Notes: generated by a model from the letters alone, not told the origin. Shown: positions 1 to 7,241, counted from the stretch's first letter. The stretch: DNA of 21,113 nt from JBBRTJ01 sp038244535 (GCA_038244535.1 JBBRTJ010000069.1:1-21113), one strand, 5' to 3'. Numbers and translations are program-made.

Positions 1-28
1 CACCGATGGGGCACCGATGGCGGCCGAC

Positions 29-50
29 GGGGTGGGGTGGGTTGGGAGGG
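29..50 (+). other. G-quadruplex-forming motif upstream of the P450
   Basis: The plus strand holds five consecutive guanine runs of lengths 4, 4, 3, 3 and 3, separated by loops of only 1, 1, 2 and 1 bases. This exceeds the usual four-run definition of an intramolecular G-quadruplex, and such short loops favour stability. It ends 29 bases before the preferred ATG of the P450 gene at 80, on the non-template strand. If transcription starts upstream it would also lie in the mRNA leader. The motif is seen directly; folding and any regulatory effect are inference. Confidence 0.6.
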
Positions 51-79
51 CTGCGGTGCGAACTGGCACACTGCCCGCC

Positions 80-1348
80 ATGGGGTCTGATGTCACTACC
101 ACCGTGAGCCTCGAGGGTTTCAACCCCTTCGATCCGCAGGTCCAGCAATGTCCACACCCGTACTACCGGGCCATGCAGCAGAGCGACAGCCCGGTCTTCC
201 ACGTGCCGGGCACCGACTTCTACCTGGTCACTCGCCACGAGCTGATCACGCCGATCCTTCGCGACACCGCGACGTTCTCGAACAAGTTCATGACCGGCGT
301 CGCCCCCCGCCCCGAGGTGGTCGAGCAGATTAAGGCGATCATGGAGGATGGGTGGCCTCAGGTGGCCACCATGCTCACCATCGACCCGCCGTACCACACG
401 CGCTACCGGGGGGTCGTGGCCCCGTTCTTCACGCCCCGTCCCATCGCCGAGCTCCGCCCGGCCGTCGAAGCGATCGTGGCCCGCCTCATCGACGGGTTCG
501 TCAACGACGGTGCCATCGAGCTGGTGCAGCGCTTCGCAGTGCCCCTCCCCATCGAGGCGATCGCCTACGTGCTCAACGTGCCCGCCGAGCGGATGGCTGA
601 CTTCAAGCGGTGGAGTGACGACTCGATCGCCTCGATCGGCGCCCAGATCTCCGACGAGCGCTACCTCGAAGCCCAGCGCGGGATCCTGGAGTTCCAGCAG
701 TACTTCGCCGCCCAGATCGAGGGGCGCCGGGCCGATCCCCAAGGTGACCTGCTGTCCACCATCGCCCACGCCGAGATCGCCACCGACGACGGTGGCACCC
801 GCCGCCTCGAGATGGCCGAGATGCTGGGCATCACCCAGCAGCTCCTCGTGGCCGGCAACGAGACCACGACCAAGGCGCTCACCGAGGGGGTGCGCCTCCT
901 GGCCGAGAACCCCGAGCAATGGGCCGCGCTCAAGGCCGACCCCAGCCGGGCCACCCTCGTCACCGAGGAGGTGCTCCGCCTGGCCACGCCGACGCAGGGC
1001 ATGTTCCGACGGGTGACCCGTGACACCGAGGTCGGCGGCGTACCGATCCCCGAGGGGGCCCATCTCATCGTCGTGTACACCGCGGCCAACCGCGACCCGG
1101 CTGTGTTCGACGACCCCGACGGGTTCGATCCCGACCGGTCGAACATCAAGGAGCACCTCGCCTTCGGCAAGGGCATCCACTTCTGCATCGGCGCCCCCCT
1201 CAGCCGGCTCGAACTGAACGTCGCCTTCGAGCAGCTGGCCCGGCGGGTGGGCGACCTGCGCCTCGCCCCCGACGCGACCTTCGAGTACCACCCGAGCTTC
1301 TTGCTCCGGGGACTGAAGCGCCTCGACATCGAGCTCACCCCGGCCTGA
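80..1348 (+). CDS. Cytochrome P450 monooxygenase
   Basis: A soluble bacterial P450 of 422 residues that would insert one oxygen atom into a substrate using ferredoxin-supplied electrons; the substrate cannot be read from the sequence. Visible motifs are the I-helix AGNETTT (residues 258-264, the oxygen-activation region), the K-helix ExxR (E297 to R300), and the haem loop FGKGIHFCIG with the axial cysteine at residue 369. The frame is open back to an ATG at 17, but that adds 21 residues encoded partly by the G-rich motif and unlike a P450 N-terminus, so ATG 80 is preferred. There is no Shine-Dalgarno; a weak CACACT hexamer lies 7 nt before ATG 80, which could mean a leaderless transcript. No ferredoxin or reductase gene is visible. 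It is followed after 15 nt by an acyl-CoA dehydrogenase-type gene, suggesting a shared catabolic operon. Confidence 0.93.
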   Translation: MGSDVTTTVSLEGFNPFDPQVQQCPHPYYRAMQQSDSPVFHVPGTDFYLVTRHELITPILRDTATFSNKFMTGVAPRPEVVEQIKAIMEDGWPQVATMLTIDPPYHTRYRGVVAPFFTPRPIAELRPAVEAIVARLIDGFVNDGAIELVQRFAVPLPIEAIAYVLNVPAERMADFKRWSDDSIASIGAQISDERYLEAQRGILEFQQYFAAQIEGRRADPQGDLLSTIAHAEIATDDGGTRRLEMAEMLGITQQLLVAGNETTTKALTEGVRLLAENPEQWAALKADPSRATLVTEEVLRLATPTQGMFRRVTRDTEVGGVPIPEGAHLIVVYTAANRDPAVFDDPDGFDPDRSNIKEHLAFGKGIHFCIGAPLSRLELNVAFEQLARRVGDLRLAPDATFEYHPSFLLRGLKRLDIELTPA

Positions 1349-1363
1349 GCGGAGCCTGTGACC

Positions 1364-2236
1364 ATGAGCGTGATCGAACGAGTCGGTGTGGTGGGTTGCG
1401 GCCTGATGGGCAGCGGCATCGCCGAGGTGTGCGCCCGAGCCGGGCTCGACGTGGTGGTGCGTGAGGCCGATGCCGGAGCAGCCGAAGCCGGGCTCACCCG
1501 GGTCACGACCTCGCTTGATCGGGCGGTCCGGGCCGGCAAGCTCGACGAGGCCGGGCGCGACGAGGCCCTCTCCCGGCTGCGGCTCACCACCGACCTGGCC
1601 GAGCTGAGCGACCGCCAGCTCGTGGTCGAGGCGGTGATGGAGGACGAGGCGGCCAAGCTGGCGGTGTTCGCCGCGCTCGATCGGGTCGTGAGCGCCGACG
1701 ATGCCATCTTGGCGTCCAACACCTCGTCGATCCCGATCATGAAGCTCGGCATGGCCACCAAGCGGCCCGAGCAGGTCATCGGCATCCACTTCTTCAACCC
1801 CGTGCCGGTGCTGCGCCTCGTCGAGCTCGTCACCAGCCTGCTGACTGCCCCCGAGACCGTGGCGCAGGCGGATTCCTTCGCTACCGAGGTGCTCCACAAG
1901 CGGGTCATCCGCAGCCAGGACCGGGCCGGGTTCGTCGTCAACGCCCTCCTCATCCCGTACCTGCTGTCGGCCATCAGGATGATGGAGTCCGGGTTCGCCA
2001 GCGCCGAGGACATCGACACCGGCATGGTCGAGGGCTGCAACCACCCAATGGGTCCGTTGCATCTCGCCGACCTCATCGGCCTCGACACCACGATGGCGGT
2101 GGCCGAGAGCCTGTACGCCGAGTTCAAGGAACCGCTGTATGCGTCGCCCCCGCTCCTCAACCGCATGGTCGAGGCGGGGCTGCTCGGGCGCAAGGCCGGC
2201 CGAGGCTTCTACGACTACAGCGGGGGCAAGCGATGA
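1364..2236 (+). CDS. 3-hydroxybutyryl-CoA / 3-hydroxyacyl-CoA dehydrogenase
   Basis: NAD-dependent oxidation of a 3-hydroxyacyl-CoA to 3-oxoacyl-CoA in the cytoplasm, a beta-oxidation or butanoate-type step. The 290-residue protein has the two family domains: an N-terminal Rossmann fold with GCGLMGSG at residues 11-18, then SNTSSIPI and the catalytic-His segment GIHFFNPVP, and a C-terminal helical domain with GFVVNALLIPYL and NHPMGPLHLADLIGLD. The length matches Hbd/PaaH stand-alone enzymes (about 285 residues) rather than fused FadB types. A GTG at 1358 is also in frame, but ATG 1364 has a GGAG nine bases upstream and gives a standard N-terminus. It lies 15 nt after the P450 and overlaps the next gene by ATGA, so it is probably co-transcribed with a B12 mutase subunit. 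Chain-length specificity is unknown. Confidence 0.92.
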   Translation: MSVIERVGVVGCGLMGSGIAEVCARAGLDVVVREADAGAAEAGLTRVTTSLDRAVRAGKLDEAGRDEALSRLRLTTDLAELSDRQLVVEAVMEDEAAKLAVFAALDRVVSADDAILASNTSSIPIMKLGMATKRPEQVIGIHFFNPVPVLRLVELVTSLLTAPETVAQADSFATEVLHKRVIRSQDRAGFVVNALLIPYLLSAIRMMESGFASAEDIDTGMVEGCNHPMGPLHLADLIGLDTTMAVAESLYAEFKEPLYASPPLLNRMVEAGLLGRKAGRGFYDYSGGKR

Positions 2237-2634
2237 GTGACCGGGTGCTGGTGGCCAAGGTTGGCCTCGACGGCCACGACCGCGGCGTCAAGATCGTGGC
2301 CCGGCTGCTGCGCGATGCCGGCTTCGAGGTCATCTACACGGGTCTTTTCCAGACGCCCGAGAAGGTGGCGGCGGCAGCGGTCGACGAGGACGTGGACGCC
2401 GTTGGCCTGTCGATGCTCTCCGGTGCTCACATGACGTTGGCGCCCCTGGTCGTCGAGCACGTGCGTCGGCGCGGGCTCGACATCCCGGTGGTGGTCGGTG
2501 GCATCGTGCCCGCGCCTGACGTGCCCAAGCTGCTCGAGTTGGGCGTGGCCGCCGTGCTCACCCCGGGTTCGTCGGCCGACGAGGTGGTCGCCACCATGCA
2601 GCGCGTGATCGAGGCCTCGCGGGCGCAGGCGTAG
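2233..2634 (+). CDS. Stand-alone cobalamin-binding subunit of a methylmalonyl-CoA-type mutase
   Basis: A 133-residue B12-binding Rossmann domain. It carries the full signature: DGHDRG (D13, H15, G18, where H15 is the lower axial cobalt ligand), the SxL motif at S60-L62, and the GG pair at 89-90. It resembles the C-terminal domain of methylmalonyl-CoA mutase and the small subunits of split acyl-CoA mutases (isobutyryl-CoA or 2-hydroxyisobutyryl-CoA mutase types). It has no catalytic TIM-barrel, so it must pair with a large subunit, which is not in this window. The ATG overlaps the stop of the dehydrogenase gene (ATGA), implying translational coupling. The family is certain; the specific acyl-CoA substrate is not, and regulatory B12-domain roles cannot be excluded, although the conserved ligands favour catalysis. 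Confidence 0.9.
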   Translation: MSDRVLVAKVGLDGHDRGVKIVARLLRDAGFEVIYTGLFQTPEKVAAAAVDEDVDAVGLSMLSGAHMTLAPLVVEHVRRRGLDIPVVVGGIVPAPDVPKLLELGVAAVLTPGSSADEVVATMQRVIEASRAQA

Positions 2635-2643
2635 CGTCGGCTC
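2632..2643 (+). promoter_or_regulatory. Putative leaderless -10 element for pafB, built on the upstream stop codon
   Basis: TAGCGT at 2632-2637 fits the actinobacterial -10 pattern TANNNT and is followed by 6 nt before the GTG of pafB at 2644. Its first three bases are the TAG stop codon of the mutase subunit. There is no Shine-Dalgarno in the nine bases between the genes, as expected for a leaderless transcript. No -35 resembling TTGACA is visible. Confidence 0.45.
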
Positions 2644-3621
2644 GTGGCCGACCGCCTCGAACGACTCACCAACCTGCTGGCCCTGCTGCTCGCCACCGAG
2701 CAGCCCCTGACGCTCGACCACATCGCCAACGAGCTGGCCGGCCAGTATCCCGAGGCGAACGTGAGCCGGCGGGGGGCCTTCGAGCGCGACAAGGCCTTGC
2801 TGCGCGCCGAGGGCATCCCCGTCGAGACCGTGGCCTTTGCCGCTGATCGCGGTGGTGGCATTGGCTACCGGATCGACCGGCGGGCCTTTGAGCTGCCCGA
2901 CCTTGGCCTGACGCCCGAGGAGGTGCGGGCCGTGCAACTGGCTGTCGCCGCCGTTCACCTCGACCTCGGGGCCACGGACGAGGCGCTGTGGAAGCTGTCG
3001 TCCACGGCGCCGTCGGTCGCGGCCGGTGGCGATGACGGTGGCGGCCTCGACGAGGATCAAGGCGCGGTGGTGGACCTGCCGCCCGTGGCCGGCTTGGCCG
3101 CGCTGTTCGAGGCGGCGGCGGCCAGGGCCGACACCACCTTTTCGTACCGGGGCGAGCCCCGGGTGCTCGACCCGTACGGCCTGCTGGCCCGAGACGGCTT
3201 CTGGTACGTGGTCGGTCGGGATCACCGAAGCGACGAGCTGCGCACGTTCCGAGTCGATCGCATCGACGGTGGTTCGGTGACCGTGGGCGAGCCCGCGGCG
3301 TTCGAGCGGCCGGTGGGCTTTGATGCCCGTGTGGCGGTGCCCGACGACCCCAAGGTCATCGGGCACGGGGCCGCTCGTGACGCGCTGGTCCGGGTCGCGC
3401 CGCTGCGAGCGCTGGCCGTCGTGGCCGAGGTGGGCGACGCGGCCGTCGTCGAGCGCGGCCGCGACGGCTCGGTGGTGGTCCGGGTGGCATGCACCAACGG
3501 GCCCGCCTTCCGCTCGTGGGTGCTCGGCTTCCTCGAGCACGCCGAGGTCCTGGCTCCCGACGACGTTCGGGCCGACGTCATCGCCTGGCTGCGCGCCATC
3601 GCCGACCGGCGGGCGTCGTGA
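2644..3621 (+). CDS. pafB: WYL-domain transcriptional regulator PafB-like
   Basis: A 325-residue protein with an N-terminal winged-helix region (about residues 1-60, opening ADRLERLTNLLALLL), a middle region containing LTPEEVRAVQLA, and a WYL domain around residues 165-205 (FSYRGEPRVLDPYGL, FWYVVGRD, RTFRVDRI). In mycobacteria PafB and PafC form a complex that activates the LexA-independent DNA-damage response, probably sensing single-stranded nucleic acid through the WYL domain; that role is transferred by homology. The start is GTG 2644, nine bases after the mutase subunit stop, with no Shine-Dalgarno but a TANNNT hexamer 6 nt upstream. Its end overlaps pafC by GTGA. The paired architecture, rather than this protein alone, supports the PafB name. 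Confidence 0.85.
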   Translation: MADRLERLTNLLALLLATEQPLTLDHIANELAGQYPEANVSRRGAFERDKALLRAEGIPVETVAFAADRGGGIGYRIDRRAFELPDLGLTPEEVRAVQLAVAAVHLDLGATDEALWKLSSTAPSVAAGGDDGGGLDEDQGAVVDLPPVAGLAALFEAAAARADTTFSYRGEPRVLDPYGLLARDGFWYVVGRDHRSDELRTFRVDRIDGGSVTVGEPAAFERPVGFDARVAVPDDPKVIGHGAARDALVRVAPLRALAVVAEVGDAAVVERGRDGSVVVRVACTNGPAFRSWVLGFLEHAEVLAPDDVRADVIAWLRAIADRRAS

Positions 3622-4574
3622 GCGGGGCTGTGCGCCGCGGACCGCGCGGCGCCGAGGCGCGGCTGCGACGGCTCCTCGTCATGCTTCCCTGGCTGCTCGA
3701 GCAGGGCGGTCCTGTGCGCCTCGTCGACATGGCCACCCGCTTCCAGTTGACGGTCAACGAGCTGACCCGTGACCTCGAGCTGGCGTCGCTGTGCGGCTTG
3801 CCTCCCTACACCGACGAGATGATCGACCTGTACGTCGAGGATGGATGGGTCTACCCGGGCATTCCTCGGTTGTTCACCGTGCCGCTGCGACTCACGGCCA
3901 GTGAGGCGCTGACGTTGGTTGCCGCCGGCCGGGCGGCGATGGAGGTGCCGGGGGCGGCGCCGACGGGCGCCCTGGCCTCGGCGTTGGCCAAGCTCGAGGC
4001 CGTGGTGGGCAACGGGTCCGAGCGGGTCCCGGTCGAGGTCGATCTGGCCACCCCGCCGCTGCTCGGCGTGGTCCAGCACGCCGCAGCGCACGGTGAGCGC
4101 CTGGCCATCACCTACTTCTCGGCGGGCCGCGGCGCCGTCACCGACCGGGTGATCGCCCCGCTCCTGGTCGCGCACGAACGGGGCCAGTGGTACGTCGTGG
4201 CCGATTGTTCGCTGGCCGGCCCCGAGCGCACGTTCCGGGTCGACCGGATCGAGACGGCCGAACCAACGGGCGAGCACGTCGCGCCTCGGTCGGTGGCGCC
4301 CCCGTCGGTGGCCGACGGCCCGGGCGAGGACGCTCCGCTGGTGCGTGTACGCCTGCCCGCTGAGGCGGCGTGGGTGGCCGAGCGCTACCCGGTGGTGTCA
4401 GCCGAGGTCCTCGCCGACGGGAACCTCGAGGTGGTGCTGCGCCTGTGGAGCACCCGGTGGTTGGAGCGGCTGCTGCTGCGGGCCGGGCCTGCCGCCGAGG
4501 TGATCGAACCGGATGGCATGTTCGATCTGGCGGCCGCCGCTCGTCGCGTACTGGCTGTCTACGAACGACGCTGA
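3618..4574 (+). CDS. pafC: WYL-domain transcriptional regulator PafC-like
   Basis: A 318-residue partner of the preceding regulator. The N-terminal section (LRRLLVMLPWLLEQGGPV, then MATRFQLTVNELTRDLELAS) is a helix-turn-helix of the PafC type. A central region includes LTASEALTLVAAGRA, and the WYL domain contains LAITYFSAGRG, IAPLLVAHERGQWYVVADC and RTFRVDRIE. The frame is open back to 3489 inside pafB, but GTG 3618 overlapping the pafB stop (GTGA) is the natural coupled start. Its last 16 bases overlap the 3' end of the opposite-strand exonuclease gene. In mycobacteria pafBC lies next to the proteasome and Pup-ligase genes; the pafB side here is occupied by acyl-CoA metabolism, and no proteasome gene is in view. 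Confidence 0.85.
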   Translation: MSGAVRRGPRGAEARLRRLLVMLPWLLEQGGPVRLVDMATRFQLTVNELTRDLELASLCGLPPYTDEMIDLYVEDGWVYPGIPRLFTVPLRLTASEALTLVAAGRAAMEVPGAAPTGALASALAKLEAVVGNGSERVPVEVDLATPPLLGVVQHAAAHGERLAITYFSAGRGAVTDRVIAPLLVAHERGQWYVVADCSLAGPERTFRVDRIETAEPTGEHVAPRSVAPPSVADGPGEDAPLVRVRLPAEAAWVAERYPVVSAEVLADGNLEVVLRLWSTRWLERLLLRAGPAAEVIEPDGMFDLAAAARRVLAVYERR

Positions 4575-5206
4575 CGCCGTCGCCACCGCATCGGGCGCCG
4601 GCGCGGTGGCGGTCCGAACAGAAGCCGGCTGTTGATCGCCTCGGCGTCGTCGAGGCCGGCGGCGGCCAGGAGGGCGGGCAGAGCGCGGGCCGTGGCCCGC
4701 GCATCGGCGGCGGCGTCGTGAGGCTGGGTCACGACGATGCCGAGGCGATCGCAGACGTCGGCGAGGCGGTGGCGCTGCTGGCGGTCGGGGTCGAGCGAGC
4801 GTGACAGGCGCAGGGTGCACAGGCGCCCCACCCCTGGCACCGGGACCTTGGCCCGCTGAAGCTCACGGCTGAGGAAGCCCCAGTCGAAGTCGGCGTTGTG
4901 GGCCACGACCACCGTGCCGTGCAGGTGGTGGACGAGCGTCGGGGCGATGGCGGCAAAGCGAGGAGCGTGGCGCAGATCGGCTCGCCGGAGGCCGTGGATG
5001 TGGGTGGGGCCGGGTCGCCCGAACCGAGGGCGCACGAGCGTCGACCACTCGTCGACGATCTCGCCGTGGGCATCGGTGACCACCACTGCCACTTGGATGA
5101 TCCGGTGGCGCTTGGGATCGAGGCCACTCGTTTCGACGTCGACCACCGCGAAGGTCAGCTCGGCTGCCACCTCGCCGTGGTGCGTTCGGGCGGGCTCGAC
5201 GATCAC
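4559..5206 (-). CDS. DEDDh 3'-5' exonuclease (DnaQ-like)
   Basis: A 215-residue nuclease of the DnaQ/epsilon superfamily that removes nucleotides from 3' ends with two metal ions. All three Exo motifs are present: VVDVETSG (D23, E25), AHNADFD (D108), and HDAAAD (H163, D168, the DEDDh type). The C-terminus is very arginine-rich (PPPRRRPMRWRRRQRR), which may help nucleic-acid binding. The frame remains open into the whiB gene, but that part is only antisense. GTG 5206 is preferred because TAGGGT lies exactly 7 nt upstream, a leaderless -10; GTG 5170 is an alternative that would also keep Exo I. It may act as a proofreading or repair nuclease or an oligoribonuclease-like enzyme; motifs do not decide. 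It is convergent with pafC and overlaps its 3' end by 16 bp. Confidence 0.88.
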   Translation of the reverse strand: MIVEPARTHHGEVAAELTFAVVDVETSGLDPKRHRIIQVAVVVTDAHGEIVDEWSTLVRPRFGRPGPTHIHGLRRADLRHAPRFAAIAPTLVHHLHGTVVVAHNADFDWGFLSRELQRAKVPVPGVGRLCTLRLSRSLDPDRQQRHRLADVCDRLGIVVTQPHDAAADARATARALPALLAAAGLDDAEAINSRLLFGPPPRRRPMRWRRRQRRS

Positions 5207-5219
5207 GAGCGTCACCCTA
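5207..5219 (-). promoter_or_regulatory. Putative leaderless -10 element for the exonuclease
   Basis: On the minus strand TAGGGT (plus positions 5214-5219) is followed by 7 nt and then the GTG at 5206. The same hexamer and spacing precede gpsA. It supports GTG 5206 as the start and a transcript independent of whiB. No convincing -35 is seen. Confidence 0.5.
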
Positions 5220-5273
5220 CGCCGGGGGTGCGCGTCTGCCCGGGAGGCCCGGACGTGGTGGGCGCCGGGAAGG

Positions 5274-5621
5274 TCAGTGCCCGGAGGCCCGGGGGAACGC
5301 GACCTCGACCACGGTGCGCATGCCCCGGGCGCGCACGCCGATGGGGGCGGCGACGGTGAACCCGGCCAGGTGGCGCTCCTCTTCGGACTCGCCACCCCAG
5401 AAGCCGTACTCACGGTTGGCCCGGGCCGACGCTCGGCACGTGTCGAGCACCGGGCACGACTGGCAGATGAGGCGGGCTTGGGCCTCGCGGCGGACTCGGG
5501 CCTGCGGGCGTTCGGCCCGGGGGGGGAAGAACAAGACGCTCTTGCCGCTGCACGCGGCTTCGGCCATCCAGTCGAAGGTGGTGGGCACTTCGTCGTAGTG
5601 GAGCGGTTCAACTGCGGCCAT
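5274..5621 (-). CDS. WhiB-family iron-sulfur transcription factor
   Basis: A 115-residue Wbl protein, an actinobacterial regulator that binds a 4Fe-4S cluster and usually works with the primary sigma factor. The four cluster cysteines are C24, C53, C56 and C62 (C-x28-C-x2-C-x5-C), followed by the GFWGG turn at residues 73-77 and a basic C-terminal tail (VRARGMRT). The length is typical of the family. ATG 5621 has a perfect AGGAGG at 5627-5632 with a 5-nt spacer. A 17-spaced promoter lies immediately upstream. Which Wbl subclass (WhiB1, WhiB2, WhiA partner and so on) it belongs to is not clear by eye. It sits between phoH and the exonuclease, each about 70-110 bp away, so it may be a single-gene transcript. 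Confidence 0.94.
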   Translation of the reverse strand: MAAVEPLHYDEVPTTFDWMAEAACSGKSVLFFPPRAERPQARVRREAQARLICQSCPVLDTCRASARANREYGFWGGESEEERHLAGFTVAAPIGVRARGMRTVVEVAFPRASGH

Positions 5622-5697
5622 CGCAGCCTCCTGGCAGACCTCGTGGGGGGGGTGTCAGGAGGACGTGACTGCTGTAGCGGTCGCTCCGACGCATTTA

Positions 5698-5726
5698 ATA
5701 CTAAACGCGTATAGCGACCTTGTAAA
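5698..5726 (-). promoter_or_regulatory. Sigma70-type promoter for whiB
   Basis: On the minus strand TTTACA (plus 5721-5726) and TAGTAT (plus 5698-5703) are separated by exactly 17 bases, in the one AT-rich island of this region. The predicted transcription start near 5691 gives a leader of about 70 bases to the whiB ATG. The -35 begins just 6 bases past the stop of phoH, so whiB can be expressed independently. Confidence 0.7.
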
Positions 5727-5731
5727 GGGGC

Positions 5732-7138
5732 TCAGAGCAGTTCGGCGGCCAGGCTGGCCACTTCAGAGCGCTCGCAGGCCGTGAGGGTGATGTGTCCGAA
5801 GCAGCGTTGCCCGCCGAAGGCCCCGATGAGGACGGCGAGGGCGTTGTTGGACTCGCCGAGGTAAGGGGCGTCGATCTGACTCGTGTCGCCGGTGAAGACC
5901 ACCTTGGTCCCCTCGCCGATGCGCGTGAGGATGGTCTTGAGCGTGGTCGGCTCGAGGTTCTGCGCCTCGTCGACGATCGTGAACTGACGGTGCAACGAAC
6001 GGCCCCGCAGGAACGTGACCGACTCGAGCGACAGCGTCCCTCGGGTGGTCATCTCGTCGATGAGCGTGCGTGCGTCACGGCTGCTGCGCCGGTCGGTCAA
6101 GGCCACCAAGGCGTCATGGATGGCCGACATCCAGGGATCGAGCTTCTCGTCGAGGCCACCGGGGAGGAACCCCACCTCGGCCCGGCCCACGGGGACCAGG
6201 GGCCGGTAGATCGCCAGGCGCTCGTAGCGGCGCTGCTCGACCACCTGCTCGAGGCCGGCGGCGACGGCCATGATGGTCTTGCCGGTGCCCGCCCGTCCGT
6301 CGAGGGCCACGACGCTCACGTCGGGATCGAGGAGCAGCTCGAGAGCAAAGCGCTGCTCCTTCGAGCGTGACCGCATGCCCCAGGCCTCCGGCGGCGACTG
6401 GGGCAGCAGGACGAGCTCGTCGTCCACCCGGCGTACCAGCGCCGACTGCGAACCCGCCCGTACGACGGCGAACTCGTTCTCGGTGAGGTGGACGGCCTCG
6501 GGAACGGCGTCGACGGCGATGGCGCCGGCCGCGTAGAGGCAGTCGACGCGTTCGTGGGCGGTGGTGATCGTGGCCCAGCCCGAGGCGCGGGTGGAGGCTG
6601 GGGCGTGGGTGGCGGGGCGATGCTCACTGGCGGCCACGCCGAGGTGGGCGGCCTTGATGCGCAAGGCGGCGTCGTTGGACACGATGCGGGCCGGTCCGAG
6701 GGCGGCCTGGCCGAGGGCAGCACCGATGATGCGGTTGTCGGCCGACGCCACGTCGAGGCCGTGCTCGTGGAGCAGGTGCTTCTGGATGCCGTTGAGCTCG
6801 ATGCGGATCGTGCCCACCGCGCCCTCGACGGGCACGGGGACGGGTTCGGCCAGCGACCCGCCCGCCTGCACGCGGAGGTCTTCGAGCGAGCGCAGCACCG
6901 TTCGGGCGGCCCGCCCGACGTCGTCCATGCGGCTCTTCAGGCCATCGAGCTCCTCGATGACCGTGAGGGGGAGCACGACATCGGTGTCGGCGTACGCGAA
7001 CAGCGACGCCGGATCAGAGATGAGCACCGAGGTGTCGAGGACCGTGCGCATGCGCTGGCCGATCAAGCCATCTCGGCGGTCTTCACCTCCCGGTTCGCTC
7101 GTAGCGGAGGACTCGGTGGGGGTGAGGAGATCGGTCAC
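5732..7138 (-). CDS. PIN-PhoH fusion ATPase (PhoH2 type)
   Basis: A 468-residue protein joining an N-terminal PIN ribonuclease domain to a C-terminal PhoH P-loop ATPase. The PIN part has VLDTSVLISDP (D35), VIEELDGL, ADNRIIGAA (D134) and SNDAALRIKA (D156), the expected acidic metal ligands. The PhoH part has Walker A GRAGTGKT (residues 281-288), Walker B VDEAQNLEP (389 on), and TGDTSQID. PhoH2 proteins in mycobacteria act as RNA helicase-ribonucleases; the same activity is likely here. GTG 7138 is chosen because of GGGAG four bases upstream; ATG 7051, which starts directly at the PIN domain and gives 439 residues, is an alternative closer to typical family length. It is downstream of the amino-acid transporter genes with about 100 bp between. 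Confidence 0.92.
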   Translation of the reverse strand: MTDLLTPTESSATSEPGGEDRRDGLIGQRMRTVLDTSVLISDPASLFAYADTDVVLPLTVIEELDGLKSRMDDVGRAARTVLRSLEDLRVQAGGSLAEPVPVPVEGAVGTIRIELNGIQKHLLHEHGLDVASADNRIIGAALGQAALGPARIVSNDAALRIKAAHLGVAASEHRPATHAPASTRASGWATITTAHERVDCLYAAGAIAVDAVPEAVHLTENEFAVVRAGSQSALVRRVDDELVLLPQSPPEAWGMRSRSKEQRFALELLLDPDVSVVALDGRAGTGKTIMAVAAGLEQVVEQRRYERLAIYRPLVPVGRAEVGFLPGGLDEKLDPWMSAIHDALVALTDRRSSRDARTLIDEMTTRGTLSLESVTFLRGRSLHRQFTIVDEAQNLEPTTLKTILTRIGEGTKVVFTGDTSQIDAPYLGESNNALAVLIGAFGGQRCFGHITLTACERSEVASLAAELL

Positions 7139-7241
7139 GTCGCTCCCGTTGTGCGGCGGCTGTCGAGGCCCATGGAAGCAGGTCCGCCGGCCGCGATCGC
7201 GCATGCGCGCTGTGCTGGTGGTTCAGCCCTCGAACCGCGGC

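Noticed and set aside
1..20. Direct repeat CACCGATGG at the left edge
   Set aside because: Only two short copies at the cut end of the window, with no structure to interpret.
661..2193. 510-codon minus-strand open frame opposite the P450 and dehydrogenase
   Set aside because: Serine- and arginine-rich translation with no motif; it is the third-position GC shadow of two well-supported plus-strand genes.
2215..3540. 441-codon minus-strand open frame opposite pafB
   Set aside because: Histidine-, glycine- and arginine-rich shadow of the mutase subunit and pafB; no recognisable domain.
5242..5290. GGAGGCCCGG repeats after whiB as a terminator
   Set aside because: Short 5-bp stems with 3-base loops in GC-rich coding-edge DNA and no T-tract; too weak to annotate.
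7220..7236. GGTTC/GAACC hairpin after the ABC ATPase gene
   Set aside because: A 5-bp stem with no T-tract; mentioned in the gene entry but not strong enough to list as a terminator.
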